DNA from: Diphasiastrum complanatum
Taxonomy: Eukaryota; Streptophyta; Lycopodiopsida; Lycopodiales; Lycopodiaceae
DNA: 64,000 nucleotides
Assembly: GCA_029204225.1 (NCBI GenBank)
Contig: CM055095.1
Location: 11,381,506-11,445,505, forward strand
Direction of reading: 5' to 3'
Below the pieces are notes generated by a model. The model worked only from the letters and a program-made list of their open reading frames with translations. It was not told the origin of the DNA and did no database searches. Made by a program: the position numbers and the translations under genes. This document shows positions 33,072 through 45,100 of this stretch, piece by piece (position 1 is the first letter of the stretch; every line of letters begins with the position of its first letter).

Positions 33072-36000
33072 CTGGTGCATCTGCCGGTAGTGCAGAATCC
33101 ATAATGCATCAGTCAAGAGATTTAACCATTGACGTTCACTCAAAATACTGATATAGTTGAAAGAATTGTCCTTTTCCTTTGGTTATAAACCATAGTTAGT
33201 CTTCAGACAGAGATGAGTGGCCAAGCATTCCAACCAGTGCACAATATCTTATAGTCTAGCATTGAATGCAGTCATCAGAAATGAGGTGAAGTGCGACCAT
33301 CAGAGAGTAGAAATCAGCAAAAGTTAGAATGCGTTGTCCCACAGAAAGCCATCACAATTTTCTATCATAGTTTGCATGAGCTATCTCACTTTCTGTAGCA
33401 TGATGACTACAGTATTATTTCACAAGAGTTAAAGTAATGCAGATCCCGTGCACCCCATCTTTCCAAAATCCAGATTTTTGAGTTTTTGAAAGCAATAAGG
33501 AGTAGTAATGATGAACACCATTCTCCAAACATTCCAAGACATCCAATCATCATCAACAAGTATCAACTTAGTGCCAGAAAACCAAAGAAAGCAACTTCAA
33601 AGGTGAGTGCAGCTAGTGTTCAAAGAATTTTGCCAATCCATCACTGCTCCAGAATGCAATGAGAAGTGTCCATGTTGAATAGGGGCGTAGCCAGCCCACA
33701 TAGTCCCGTGTAAATGCGTTAGTGTGAATAGCCAATCTAGGAGAAGCAATTATTCAAAGATAGTGGATAGTCAGAGAAACAGATCAGCATAAGTGACAGA
33801 TAGAGAGACATCTCAAGGAAAGCCGACTGTTTTCAAAAAACCTCCAGGTTTTTCTCTTCATGATATTGCTGTGACACAAGTCATTCCAGTATGTAGAGCC
33901 TCTTGCTATTGTCATCACTGCTGGTTTTTTATCATGCCAAGTATGATGATGTTAGAACTATGATTAGTCTTGTCTGAAACTAGGCTGGAATTCTGCCATC
34001 GATAACTTGTAAAGGAATAACTAATGTCTGTCATATCGTTTCTGGTTGTATACTTCTATCCCAGAATCCCTAGGATTATGTTAGGTCCTACCTAGGTTTC
34101 AAAGTGACATTTAGCAGAATTCTAGGTCAATAGTATGAATGGCGGCACCACTCAGATATTGCCCAGTCCTACACATAGAAGGATGGATGGCCATAAGGTT
34201 TGTTACCCTCGACACACAGCATGCATCAGTCAAGAGATTCAAATATTGACGTTCACTCAAAATACTGATATAGTTGAAAGAATTGTCCTTTTCCTTTGGT
34301 TATAAACCATAGTTAGTCTTCATACAGAGATGAGTGGCCAAGCAATCCAACCAGCGCACAATAGCTTATAGGCCAGCATTAAATGCAGTCATCAGAAATG
34401 AGGAGAAGTGCGACCATCAGAGAGTAGAATTCAACAGCAGTTAGAATGCGTTGTCCCACAGAAAGCCGTCAAACTTTTCTACCATCGAAAGCAGCTTTAA
34501 AGCTGAGTGCAGCCAATGTTCAAAGAATTTTGCCAATCCATCGCTGCTCTAGAATGCAATGAGAAGTGTCTATGTTGATTAGACGCGCAGCCAGCCCACA
34601 TAGTCTCGTGCGAATGCGTTAGTGTGAATAGCCAATTTAGGAGGAGCAATTATTCAAAGATAGCAGAGAGTCAGAGAAGCCAACGGATCAACATAAGTGA
34701 AAGACAGAGAGACATCTTGAGGAAAGCTGGTTGTTTCCAAAAAACCTCCAGGTATTTCTCTTCATGATGTTGTTGTGAACTTGTGAATTGATGGACTGAT
34801 AGTCAAAGTAGTATAGAATGAATGGTGGGTTGTCATTGTTCTTAATAAATGATGTATGAAAGCTATTGTATACCTGTGTGGGTTGTGGCACAAGTGATTC
34901 CAGTATGTAGAGCCTCTTGCTATTGTCATCACTACTAGTTTTAATCATGCCAAGTATGATGTTGTTAGTAGTCTTGTCTGAAACTAGGCTGGAATTCTGC
35001 CATCAATAACTTGTAAAGGAGTAATTTTTGTCTGTCATATCGTTTCTGGTTGTATACAAATAACATGACGATAATCTTGTGGAAAGTTGAGTATATACTT
35101 GATTGAAAGCAAGTGTTATGAGGCTTGTTATATCATTAACAAGGTTTGTTCAGTAATGAAGATAAATGACTAGATTGCGTGTGTATGGGGAATGATATTT
35201 GAAGTTATAGAAGTTTGATGGGTTGATTGTATATTTGAGCAACAAATCTTTATAAGCAAGAATGTTGTTACAGTGAAGCAGATCCAGCACACCTCGTCTT
35301 TCCAAAATCTAGATTTCTGAGTTTTTGAGAGCAATAAGGACTAGTAATGATGAACGTCATTCTCCAAACGTTCCAACACCTCCAAACATCATCGACAAGT
35401 ATCAACTGCGTGCCACAGAACCATCGAAAGCAACTTCAAAGCTGAGGGCAGCCAATGTTCAAAGAATTTTGCCAATCCATCGCTGCTCTAGAATGCAATG
35501 AGAAGTGTCTATGTTGATTAGAGGCGCAACCAGCCCACATAGTCCCGTATGACTGCGTTAGTGTGAATAGCCAATTTAGGAGGAGCAATTATTCAAAGAT
35601 AGCAGAGAGTCAGAGAAGCCAACGGATCAGCATAAGTGAAAGACAGAGAGATGTGTTGAGGAAAGCCGGTTGTTTACAAAAAATCTCTAGGTATTTCTCT
35701 TCATGATATTGTTGTGAACTTGTGAATCGATGGATTGATTGTCGAAGTAGTATAGAATGAATGGTGGGTTGTCACTGTTCTTAATAAATGATGTATGAAA
35801 GCTATTGTATACCTCTGTGGGTTGTGACACAAGTGATTCCAGTATGTGGAGCCTCTTGCTATTGTCATCACTACTGGTTTTTTATCATGCCAAGTATGAT
35901 GCTCTTAGAACAATGATTAGTCTTGACTAAAACTAGGCTGGAATTCTGCCATCGATAACTTGTAAAGGAATAATTTTTGTGTGTCATATCGTTTTTGGCT

Positions 36001-36211
36001 GTACACAAATAACATGACGATAATCTTGTGGAAAGTTGAGTATATACTTGATTGAAAGCAAGTGTTATAAGGCTTGTTATGTCATTAACAAGATTTGTTC
36101 AGTAATGAAGATAAATGACTAGATTGCGTGTGTATGGGGAATGATATTTGAGGTTATAGAAGTTTGATGGGTTGATTGTATATTTGAGCAACAAATCTTT
36201 ATAAGCAAGAA
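33072..36211 (+). mobile_element. Internal region of non-autonomous LTR element, internally triplicated
   Basis: It starts at the primer-like TGGTGCATCTGCCGG (33073) and has no gag or pol. The internal sequence (TTGACGTTCACTCAAAATAC ... ATAAGCAAGAATGTTG) is present about three times: near 33120-34080, 34230-35265 and 35272-36211. The second block is preceded by a 120-bp piece of LTR (34080-34210), and the third joins after TGTTGTT at the LTR boundary, so deletions between repeats shaped it. The short frames are not credible genes. Confidence 0.7.
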
Positions 36212-37409
36212 TGTTGTTTTGTATTGAAAAATGAAGAAATAGTTGACCCTCTTCACACACAGCTGCGACTTCAATGCCTGGCGAGGGTGAAACACAACTG
36301 TCGGGCTAGGAAAGAACAAACTCTGATAGTGAAGGTTCCGCATTTAGAAACACCCCACCCCAATGACACGTTGAAACACATGGGCCTTGGGAGGCAAGAA
36401 CACTCGACCACCTAACTCCCAAGGTGGGTCGAACCCATGAGCATAGAAAGGCTGAGTGAAGATCGCAAAAGTGTAAAAGTCAACGTTAATGGCTTAAATG
36501 GTAGTGGAAGCTAATTGACGCTATGTCCACGTGCTTCGCAGGATTATCAAAAGAAGTATCACAAACACCCCCGAATACCCCTTACGTCGATCTGTTTGAC
36601 CAATATCTAGAGTCGCCTGGAACCGCTAATAGCGCCAACATAGATTCAGAAGATAGACCCAGGAATAGAAATCAACGAATACTATACCAACACCCTGAAC
36701 TAGTCATGAATATATCAAGTGACGTGTTATCCGAGGACCCTATTGATAATCTCAGCTTAGAAGTGAGAACCATTTGAGCCGTTCGAGTCGGATATCACAA
36801 GATTCTTGGCTAGAAATCTCTTTGAGATCCCTCGAGCGATTTCTATCCCAGAATCCCTGGGATTCCGTTAGATCCTACCTAGGTTTCAGAGTCAGATTTT
36901 GTAGAATTCTAGGTCAATAGTATGAATGGTGGCACCGCTCAAATATTGCCCAGTCCTACACATAGATGGATGGATGGCCATAGGGTTTGTTACCCTCGAC
37001 ACACAGCATAACAGTGTGAGCACCAGAGATTTAGCCACTAAAATAGTTGGAGAAGTACGACAGTTCCGAATATGCATTTATTAGTCGCATAGATCGTGTA
37101 TGGGTACTATTGTCCACCACTTTCACCCGACTACGCCAAGGACATAACAGAGTTAGCATACCAGATTCTAAGAGAGTAGAAGTGACAAAAACACCATCGT
37201 AAATCGATAATCGGTTCATCTCCCAAGCGGTCATACGTCTAAGAGCCTGGAAAACTCTTATTGATCTAGGATTACGGGGTCATTAGGATGGCCCTTGGGA
37301 TTGGAAATGACGTTACCCTGATCACTCGCGCAAGGGCATTGTGGGCCCTTCTCCCACTGGAGATCTTCCAATGGGACCGGTCCCTCTATGGAAAATCCAC
37401 CCAACAACA
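36212..37409 (+). repeat. LTR family 4, copy U2
   Basis: It starts TGTTGTT and ends AACAACA (a perfect 7-bp inverted terminus), 1198 bp, and is followed one base later by primer-site-like TGGTGCATCTGCCGGG. The frame 36523-36777 (SQTPPNTPYVDLFDQYLESP) recurs with changes in the other copies, but its role is unknown. Confidence 0.85.
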
Positions 37410-39116
37410 TTGGTGCATCTGCCGGGAGTGCAGAATCCATGAAAGAAATATCACTCGGAATGTACTTGTTCATCTTGTTGTCTACATTAGTTGTTGATTG
37501 CTACTTGAAGTGAGCTTATGTAGTTTCACCATTATGATGAAATCGATCTACAAAACCTAGGTTCGGCCATTGTTGAGCGTCATCTGACCCGTCAGACACC
37601 AACACTGGTGCATCTGCTGGGAGTGCAAAACTTGTGAAAAATATGGCTAGAAAAGTAAATGTCCATGTTGTTGTCTACATTATCAATTGAGTAGCTATCC
37701 ATTTTCACCATTTTGAAGAAGATGATCTATGAAACCCACATTCGTCATTGTTGAGCGTGATTTGACTCGTCCAATGGAAACACAAGTGCATCTATCTTCG
37801 TTTGTCAACATCAAGTACTGAGAATCCTGCCAGGTGAATGTCAATCCTAATGTATCGGTCAAGAGATTCAAGTATTGACGTTCACTCAAAATACTGATAT
37901 AGTTGAAAGAATTGTCCTTTTCCTTTGGTTATAAACCATAGTTAGTCTTCATACAGAGATGAGTGGCCAAGCGTTCCAACCGGCGCACAATAGCTTATAG
38001 GCCAGCATTGAATGTAGTCATCAGAAATGAGGAGAAGTGCAACCATCAGAGAGTAGAAATGAACAGCAGTAAGAATGCGTTGTCCCACAGAAAGCCGTCA
38101 CACTTTTCTATCATAGTTTGCATGAGCTATCTCACTTTCCATAGCATGATGACTACAATATTACTTCACAAGAGTTACAGTAAAGCAGATCTAGCACACC
38201 CTGTCTTTCCAAAATCTAGATTTCTGAGGTTTTGAGAGCAATAAGGAGTAGTAATGATGACGCCATTCTCCAAACGTTTCAAGACCTCCAATGATCATCG
38301 ACAAGTATCAACTGAGTGCCACAGAACCATCGAAAGCAACTTTAAAGCTGAGTGCAGCCAATGTTCAAAGAATTTTGCCAATCCAACACTGCTCTAGAAT
38401 GCAATGAGAAGGGTCTATGTTGATTAGAGGCGCAGCCAGCCCACATAGTCCCGTGTGAATCCGTTAGTCTGAATAGCCAATTTAGGAGGAGCAATTATTC
38501 AAAGATAGCAGAAAGTCGAAGAAGCCAATGGATCAGCATAAGTGAAAGACAGAGAGACGTCTTGAGGAAAGCCGGTTGTTTCCAAAAACTTCCAGGTATT
38601 TTTCTTCATGATACTGTTGTGAACTTGTGAATCGATGGACTGATTGTCGAAGTAGTATAGAATGAATGGCGTGTTGTCACTATTCTTAATAAATGATGTA
38701 AGAAAGCTATTGTATACCTCTATGGGTTGTGACACAAGTGATTCCAGTATGTAGAGCCTCTTGCTATTGTCATCGCTACTGGTTTTTTATCATGCCAAGT
38801 ATGATGTTGTTAGAACAATGATTAGTCTTGTCTGAAACTAGGCTAGAATTTTGCCATCGATAACTTGTAAACGAATAATTTTTGTCAGTCATATCGTTTC
38901 TGGCTGTATACAAATAACATGACTATAATCTTGTGGAAAGTTGAGTATATACTTGATTGAAAGCAAGTGTTATAAGGCTTGTTATGTCATTAACAAGGTT
39001 TGTTCAGTAATGAAGATAAATGACTATATTGCGTGTGTATGGGGAATGATATTTGAAGTTATAGAAGTATGATGGGTTGATTGTATATTTCAGAAACAAA
39101 TCTTTATAAGCAAGAA
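37410..39116 (+). mobile_element. Short internal region between two family 4 LTRs (non-autonomous element)
   Basis: 1.7 kb without gag or pol motifs. The first 450 bp are a leader with three repeats, each containing a TGGTGCATCTGC-like word (37411, 37606 and a decayed one near 37785). The remainder is the same non-coding block as in 33120-36211. With its flanking LTRs the unit spans 36212-40316, consistent with a large retrotransposon derivative (LARD). Confidence 0.72.
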
Positions 39117-40316
39117 TGTTGTTTTGTATTGAAAAATGAAGAAATAGCTGACCCTTTTGACACACAGATGCGACGTCAATGACCGGCGAGGGTGAAACAC
39201 AACTGCCGGCGAGGGTGAAAGAACAAACTCTGAAAGTGAAGGTTCCGCATTTAGAAACACCCCACCCTAGTTACCCGCTGAAACACACGGGCCTTGGGAG
39301 GCAAGAACACTCGACCACCTAACTCCCAAGGTGGGTCGAACCCATGAGCATAGAAAGGTTGAGTGAAGACCGCAAAAGTGTAAAAGTCAACGTTAATGGC
39401 TTAAATGGTAGTGGAAGCTAACTGACGCTATGTCCACACGCTTCGCAGGAGTCTAAAAAGAAGTATCACAAACACCCCTGAGCACTCCTCACGTCGATCT
39501 GTCTGACCAATATCTAGAGTCGCCTGGAACCGCTAATAGCGCCAATATAGATTCAAAAGATAGACCCAGGAATAGAAATCAACGAATACCATACCAACAC
39601 CCTGAACTAGTCATGAATATATCAAGTGACGTGTTATCCGAGGACCCTATTGATAATCTCAGCTTAGAAGTGAGAACCATTTGAGTCGTTCGGGTTGAAT
39701 CTCACAAGATTCTTGGCTAGAAATCTCTTAGAGATCCCACGAACGATTTCTATCCCAGAATCCTTGGGATTCCGTTAGATCCTACCTAGGTTTCAGAGTC
39801 AGATTTCGTAGAATTCTAGGTCAATAGTATGGATGGTGGCACCGCTCAAATATTGCACAGTCCTACACATAGATGGATGGATGGCCATAGGGTTTGTTAC
39901 CCTTGACACACAACATGACAGTGTGAGCACCAGAGATTTAGCCACTGAAATAGTTAGAGAATTACGACAGTTCCAAATTTGTATTTACTATTCGCATAAA
40001 TCGTGTATGGGTACTATTGTCCACCACTTTCACCCTACTACGCCAAGGACATAAGAGAGTTAGGATACCAGATTCTAAGAGAGTATAAGTGACAAAAACA
40101 CCATCGTAACTCAATATTCAGTTTATCTCCCAAGCGGTCATACCTCTAAGAGCCTAGAAAACTCTTATTGATCTAGGAGTACGGGGTCATCAGGATTGCC
40201 CTTGGGATTGGAAACGGCATTACCCTTATCACTCGCGCAAGGGCATTGTGGGCCCTTCCCCCACTGGGGATCTTCCGATGGGACCAGTCCCTCTACAGAA
40301 AATCCACCCAACAACA
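39117..40316 (+). repeat. LTR family 4, copy U3
   Basis: 1200 bp, TGTTGTT...AACAACA, above 90 percent similar to 36212-37409 by eye. A primer-site-like TGGTGCGTCTGCCGGGAG starts at 40318. It serves both as the 3' LTR of the short element and as the 5' LTR of the gag-bearing sequence downstream. Confidence 0.85.
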
Positions 40317-40317
40317 G

Positions 40318-40335
40318 TGGTGCGTCTGCCGGGAG
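40318..40335 (+). promoter_or_regulatory. Putative primer-binding site of family 4
   Basis: TGGTGCGTCTGCCGGGAG begins one base after the LTR end. It resembles the tRNA-Asp type primer site TGGCGCCGTTGCCGGGGA with several differences. The copies at 33073 and 37411 are TGGTGCATCTGCCGG. The exact tRNA is not established. Confidence 0.6.
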
Positions 40336-41000
40336 TGCAGAATCCGTGAAAGAAATATCACTTGGAATGTACTTGTTCGTCTTGTTGTCTACATTAGTTG
40401 TTGACTGATTGCTGCTTGCAGTGAGCTTATGCAGTTTCACCATTATGATGAAATCGATCTACAAAACCTAGATTCACTATTGTTGAGCGTCATCTGACCC
40501 ATCAGACGCCACCGTGGGAGTGCAGAAGTTGTGAAAAATATGGCTTGGAAAGTAGTTGTCCATGTTGTTGTCTACATTATCGATTGAGTAGGTATCCATT
40601 TTCACCATTCTGAAGAAGATGATCTATGAAACCCACATTCGTCATTGTTGAGCGTGATTTGACTCATCAAATGCCAACACAAGTGCATCTATCTTCATTT
40701 ATCAACATCAAGTACTGAGAATCCCGCTAGGCATATGTCAATCCTAATGCATTAGTCAAGAGATTCAACTATTGACGTTCACTCAAAATACTAATATAGT
40801 TGAAAGAATTGCCCTTTTTCTTTGGTTATAAACCATATAATATGACAGTGGTTAGCATCACACAGTGATGTATGCTGAGCCCACAAATTGAGTATAAATT
40901 TTACAACATTGTCATTGTTAGTACACTGTCTACAACATTGTGACATACCCGATGCCCAAGTAGTCGAGCCGAATGGGGACCCTTTACCTGAAAACTGTTG
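40336..41000 (+). other. Leader of family 4 element, no gene
   Basis: The leader repeats seen at 37411-37860 recur here, with the middle primer-like word deleted near 40510. Homology to the other internal regions ends at about 40830. Confidence 0.6.
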
Positions 41001-42260
41001 GATTTCTCTCTTGGTTATGGGGATTATCACGAAAACGAGAAGCTTTATCGGAACCTCCTAGAGATCTTAGTGATGAAGCAAGAGAGCTAGTCAGAGAATT
41101 ACAAAACCATGTCCTAAGTATGAACAAGAGGGTACTAGCCCTGAATATAGAAATAGGACAATTTAAATGCCAACTGAACCTAGTCAACCAAAAGTTATCT
41201 ACACCCACCAAGCTTGTTTGTCGATTCTGCCAGGGGGAACATCTAAACAAGTATTGTCCTACCACTATTCAATAGGTATTGTAGGAAACGTGGCCACCTG
41301 GAAGAATGTTGTTGGAAACGTACAGAAGATACACAACCAGGATTATACTCATGCAGGTCCTGATTAGAAGAGATTCAGTTTAGTAGATGGTAGAATTAGG
41401 CCTGTAAGAGTAGTTGACATGAAATAGGATAGATCAATTAAACAAGACCAATTAGTGTACTTTCTTCAGAATCAATCCAATAGGCACCATGGCAACCGAG
41501 ACATTGAACCGATTGTTGTACCAACCAATGTAGGCCCCTTGCCCAAACTAAGGAGTGGTACACCAGAATTCCATGGGGCCCCATATGAAAATGCAAAAGA
41601 TCATATCAATAATTTCAAGGCTACTTGTTTAGCTAATGGTATAACTGATCCCCACCATGAGATGATGTATCTCACAATTATTTTGACTAGAGTAGCAAGG
41701 ACATGGTACAATAGTTTATTGGGAGGAACCATCCACGACATCGATACTTTTCACAGACTTTTCCTGACCAAGTTTAGCCCTCATAGGCCTACCATTTAAC
41801 AGTCTAAACCACAATGACAATATGTGGGAAACTAGTCCGGTCATAGGAAGACATCCCTACTATGCTTATGCATCAACCACACCAGTGAGTATTGAACCTT
41901 ATCAAGCTGCCAAGGATAGGTTTGTCATCTATCTGCAAAGAATTCCAAATAGACTAGCAGTCCCACCAGTTTCTCCAATCAGCCATATACCAGTACACGT
42001 GAGGCATGAGAATACAAGTCCAAACTCAGGCTTGGATGATGTACAAGAGATGTTGACAAATTATTTGGGGAACAAAAATTTCTCTACACTTGCTTCGGAC
42101 ATAAACATCCTGAAATGTCAACAACAAACGTTAACCCCATCACTAAGTTGTCGAAATTGTCAAGGGAATCACCTTAGTTAGGATTGTCCAAACATGACCT
42201 ACAATTATTACCAAAAGGATGGTCATTGAGAGCAAGAATATTGGGAACGGTTAGAAGATA
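41001..42260 (+). pseudogene. Ty3/gypsy gag relic with duplicated zinc knuckles
   Basis: The gag core is at 41455-41799: YENAKDHINNFKATCLANGI, LTIILTRVARTWYNSLLGGT, FHRLFLTKFSPH. Zinc knuckles lie on both sides: LVCRFCQGEHLNKYC at about 41214-41258 and LSCRNCQGNHLS*DC (with a stop) at about 42140-42190. Both use CX2CX3HX4C spacing. An upstream helical segment, ELVRELQNHVLSMNKRVLAL, precedes the first. The order zinc-core-zinc indicates a duplication or rearrangement. Downstream pol is mostly missing. Confidence 0.75.
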
Positions 42261-42280
42261 GATAAACCCTTGTGCCTAGA

Positions 42281-42665
42281 GGATCTTGCAACCAAGAGCA
42301 ATCAAATAGAATGATCAAATATGAAAATATGAAGCCTCCAATACTTTTTAATTGAGTTTGCTTACAGTAGTAGAAAATATTCTCTACTACATGTTATAGT
42401 TCATTTATGCTTATGTATGATTTTCAACCTAGATCTCTAGTGAATGTGGAGACAAAGTCTATTAAATCTAAAAAGTTGTAGATTTCCCACATGATATGTA
42501 ATAATTGTTGCAGCATGTGATATTATGCGTAGTTCTCAAGACAGAGCTAAGTACTATGCTGATTTAAAGAGATCTCCCAAAGATTTTTAAAGTTGATGAT
42601 TGGTTATATCTTAGACAATCCAAAAGATTCTAGGACTATGCATACTAGAAAGAATTATAATTTGT
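42281..42665 (+). pseudogene. Gypsy integrase C-terminal fragment, duplicate 1
   Basis: Decayed frames read YSSFMLMYDFQPRSLVNVE and CDIMRSSQDRAKYYADLKRS, matching the end of the integrase core (SPF.L.YG..PR) and the A/Q..A..YYAD..R helix. It is about 93 percent identical by eye to 43384-43745, 1103 bp downstream. Confidence 0.75.
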
Positions 42666-42829
42666 CTACTAGATATTGTATATCACTTCAGACTATTAAG
42701 AAAATTATTTCTTTAGCTTACGAATTTGATTTGAGGACAAGTCAACTGCTCATTCAGTAATTCATGTAAGCTGACATAATCTAAGTTTACATGAAGGTGA
42801 TATAGTTGGATCTGATGAGGATCTTACCC

Positions 42830-43000
42830 ATTTGGAAGATTTATCACTTAATGTATCTTTGGAACTTGAAAGAGTACTCAAGATCATAGGTAAATAATTG
42901 AAAAATCATTCTATCTCTGAGTGCTTGATTAGGTGGAAGGGTCGGATTGAGGATGATGATTCGTGGGAAAGAGTTGAAAGCATAAAGTAGATCTAGGCCT
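42830..43000 (+). pseudogene. Chromodomain fragment of a gypsy integrase (chromovirus type)
   Basis: LIRWKGRIEDDDSWERVESI at about 42928-42987 matches the chromodomain core (YLVKWKG...ATWE) that chromoviral integrases carry at their C-terminus to target chromatin. A stop precedes it. It closes the integrase remnant at 42281-42665. Confidence 0.7.
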
Positions 43001-43383
43001 AGTTTCCACTTTTGACGACAAACGTAGTTCAAGGGGGGAAGAATGTTATGTCCATGTACCAAAAAACTCATCAAGATGACACAAGATAAAATTGTTGTCT
43101 AAAAGTGTGGGTAGTACAGATACCAACCCTCACCAAGTTTGAATCCCAAATCTTCAACCTAAAACTTGATTTGAGCTCACCCTCTCAAGAGTAGCTTTCT
43201 AGCAACAATGGATAGTTCTTTGATCAATGATTATCATCTTCTACTTGGCTCTAATACCATGTTGAAAATATAGTACAAAGGATCGTAAACGAGCCTACTT
43301 AAAGCTCCAAGAGTGATTGATTGATTGACACACCTATCCAATGCAAAACTAGTCACCAAATCTTGATCTAGATTAGCAAATTA

Positions 43384-43745
43384 GGATCTTACAACCAAGA
43401 GCAATCAAATAGAATGATCAAATATGAAAATCTGAAGCCTCCAGTACTTTTTAATTGAGTTTGCTTACAATAGTAGAAAATATTCTCTACTACATGTTAT
43501 AGTTCGTTTATGCTTATGTATGATTTTCAATCTAGATCTCTAGTGAATGTGGAGACGAAGTCTATTTAATTTTACTAAGTTGTAGATTTCCCACATGATA
43601 TGTAAGAATTGTTGCAATTGGCATGTGATATTATGCGTAGTGCTCAGGATAGAGCTAAACACTATGCCGATTTTAAGAGATCTCCCAAAGATTTTTGAAG
43701 TTGATGATTGGGTATATCTAAGAAAATCCAAAAGATTCTAGGACT
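43384..43745 (+). pseudogene. Gypsy integrase C-terminal fragment, duplicate 2
   Basis: A direct duplicate of 42281-42665 with CDIMRSAQDRAKHYADFKRS. The intervening 700 bp holds the chromodomain and the sequence TTGGCTCTAATACCATGTTG near 43242-43261, a tRNA-Met primer-site-like word on the minus strand. Confidence 0.75.
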
Positions 43746-44124
43746 ATGCAATTCTAAGGGATTACTATGAGAGATGGATTGTATATACAAAAGGCTCTTC
43801 CCCACCTCAATTTAAGTGAAAATCCAGCATGTAATATGGAAGATGATTGACCTTTTTTGTCCTGATTTGTTAATCTTACCTAATCCTTGAGTTTTGCCAA
43901 GTTGGTGGCTAGGTTGGTTATCCACCTCCATGATTAAAGGAATTTGGTCCTATAATTTAGGAATTATGATCAAACAAACCCAACTAACCATATGAATGAT
44001 ATCTAACTTATCTAGGGTAGCCTACACATGTGGGAACATGGAATCACAAATGTGGGACCCACCTATGTGCAATCTACATGGTTTTGATCAAGCTAGATTT
44101 GCCAATTTTTGGCAATTTCTCACA
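43746..44124. other. No gene seen
   Basis: A+T-rich, no frames with recognisable motifs. Confidence 0.4.
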
Positions 44125-44220
44125 CTCAAAAGGCAATGAGCATATGGTGTGCAAACTCTATAAAGCATTGTATGGATTGAAACAATCACCAAGAGCATGG
44201 TTTTAGAGAATTAATTCTTT
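44125..44220 (+). pseudogene. Copia reverse transcriptase fragment
   Basis: The frame reads [20 protein letters not shown] followed by a stop and RINSF, the conserved [16 protein letters not shown] block of copia RT. It breaks off at about 44220 and the RNase H part resumes near 44860. Confidence 0.85.
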
Positions 44221-44286
44221 CTGAAATTGTATGTAATTTCTATTTTGTCAATTTCATGTGTACTTCAATAAGATTCAATATTAATT

Positions 44287-44529
44287 TTGTTCGTATATTA
44301 CAGATCAAATATCTTTATCACGACTTCATTAACTAATTGTGACTTTGAAGAATGCATCAATGGAAAAGAAGATTATTTTTCTAGATATGTGAAAGCTACA
44401 TATGTAATGGTTTGTGCGATCAGACCTATTAAATGTGGTGAAGAACTATTCATCAACTATAGCTTCAATTGTCCTCTACCAAGATGTGTACAAAAACTTT
44501 TGAGCCAAGCACAACCATGTGCGTTGTAA
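44287..44529 (+). pseudogene. SET-domain C-terminal fragment, second copy
   Basis: LTNCDFEECINGKEDYFSRY, TYVMVCAIRPIKCGEELFIN, YSFNCPLPRC is homologous in protein and DNA to 28410-28620. It keeps the N-C and GEELFINY signatures. It is preceded by a T-rich stretch and TTACAG at about 44298-44303, an acceptor-like site. It sits inside the interrupted copia relic, so it arrived with a later insertion. Confidence 0.7.
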
Positions 44530-44621
44530 ATACCAAAAGTACATCCTTTTCATTCGAGTTCAATTTGGATGCCTTATTTGACTTTCAATTTAGTTAGGAT
44601 GTTTCTTTTGGATGTCTAATT

Positions 44622-44846
44622 TAAGTTCACATTTGATATGATGTTTGATGTTAAGCTTTTACAAATAATGCTCAATTATCAATATCTTGTTTCAATTTTA
44701 ATTATAATATAATGTTCGATTAAGATGTCTTATATAAGTTTCAAATTGGATATGATGTTTGATGTTTAGGTTTTAGAAATAGTGTTCAATTTTCATGTCT
44801 TGTTTAAGTTTCAATTTGAATATAATGTTCGATTTTGATGTCATAT
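44622..44846. repeat. Tandem repeat, about 113 bp x2
   Basis: Two units share GATATGATGTTTGATGTT, CTTGTTT(C/A)A and AATATAATGTTCGATT; a more diverged unit precedes them from about 44560. It directly follows the SET fragment. Confidence 0.8.
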
Positions 44847-44849
44847 TTA

Positions 44850-45100
44850 AATAGAGTGATATTTTCAGCCACAACAGAGTGTTTATGGCTGAGAAGACTA
44901 CTTGTTGACATGAAGTTTGGCGAGCCCTCAACCACTCTTATCTTGAGTGATAGTCAAAGTGCTATTGCCGTTGCACGGAATCCTGTTTTTCATGCGAGGA
45001 CGAAGCACATCGAGATCCATTATCACTTTGTTCGGGAGAGATTTCATGATGGCGACATTAAATTTGATATCACGTGTTGGTTTTGTTACAAAGTGAAGAT
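44850..45100 (+). pseudogene. Copia RNase H fragment
   Basis: TTECLWLRRLLVDMKFGEPS, LSDSQSAIAVARNPVFHART and KHIEIHYHFVRERFHDGDI match the C-terminal part of copia RNase H (CDN.SA...A.NPV.H.R.KHIEI..HF.R). It is the continuation of the RT fragment at 44125-44220. Confidence 0.85.

Noticed and set aside
36330-36440. tRNA-like words (GGGTTCGACCC, TTAGGTGGTCGAG) within family 4 LTRs, also near 30650 and 39270
   Set aside because: On the strand where they read correctly the B-box-like word precedes the A-box-like word, so it is not a tRNA gene or SINE head; it is part of the LTR.
40165-40443. Minus-strand frame (ALPADAPLLLGG...) recurring at 32920 and 37258
   Set aside because: It is antisense to the LTR end and primer site, so its recurrence only reflects the LTR repeats.
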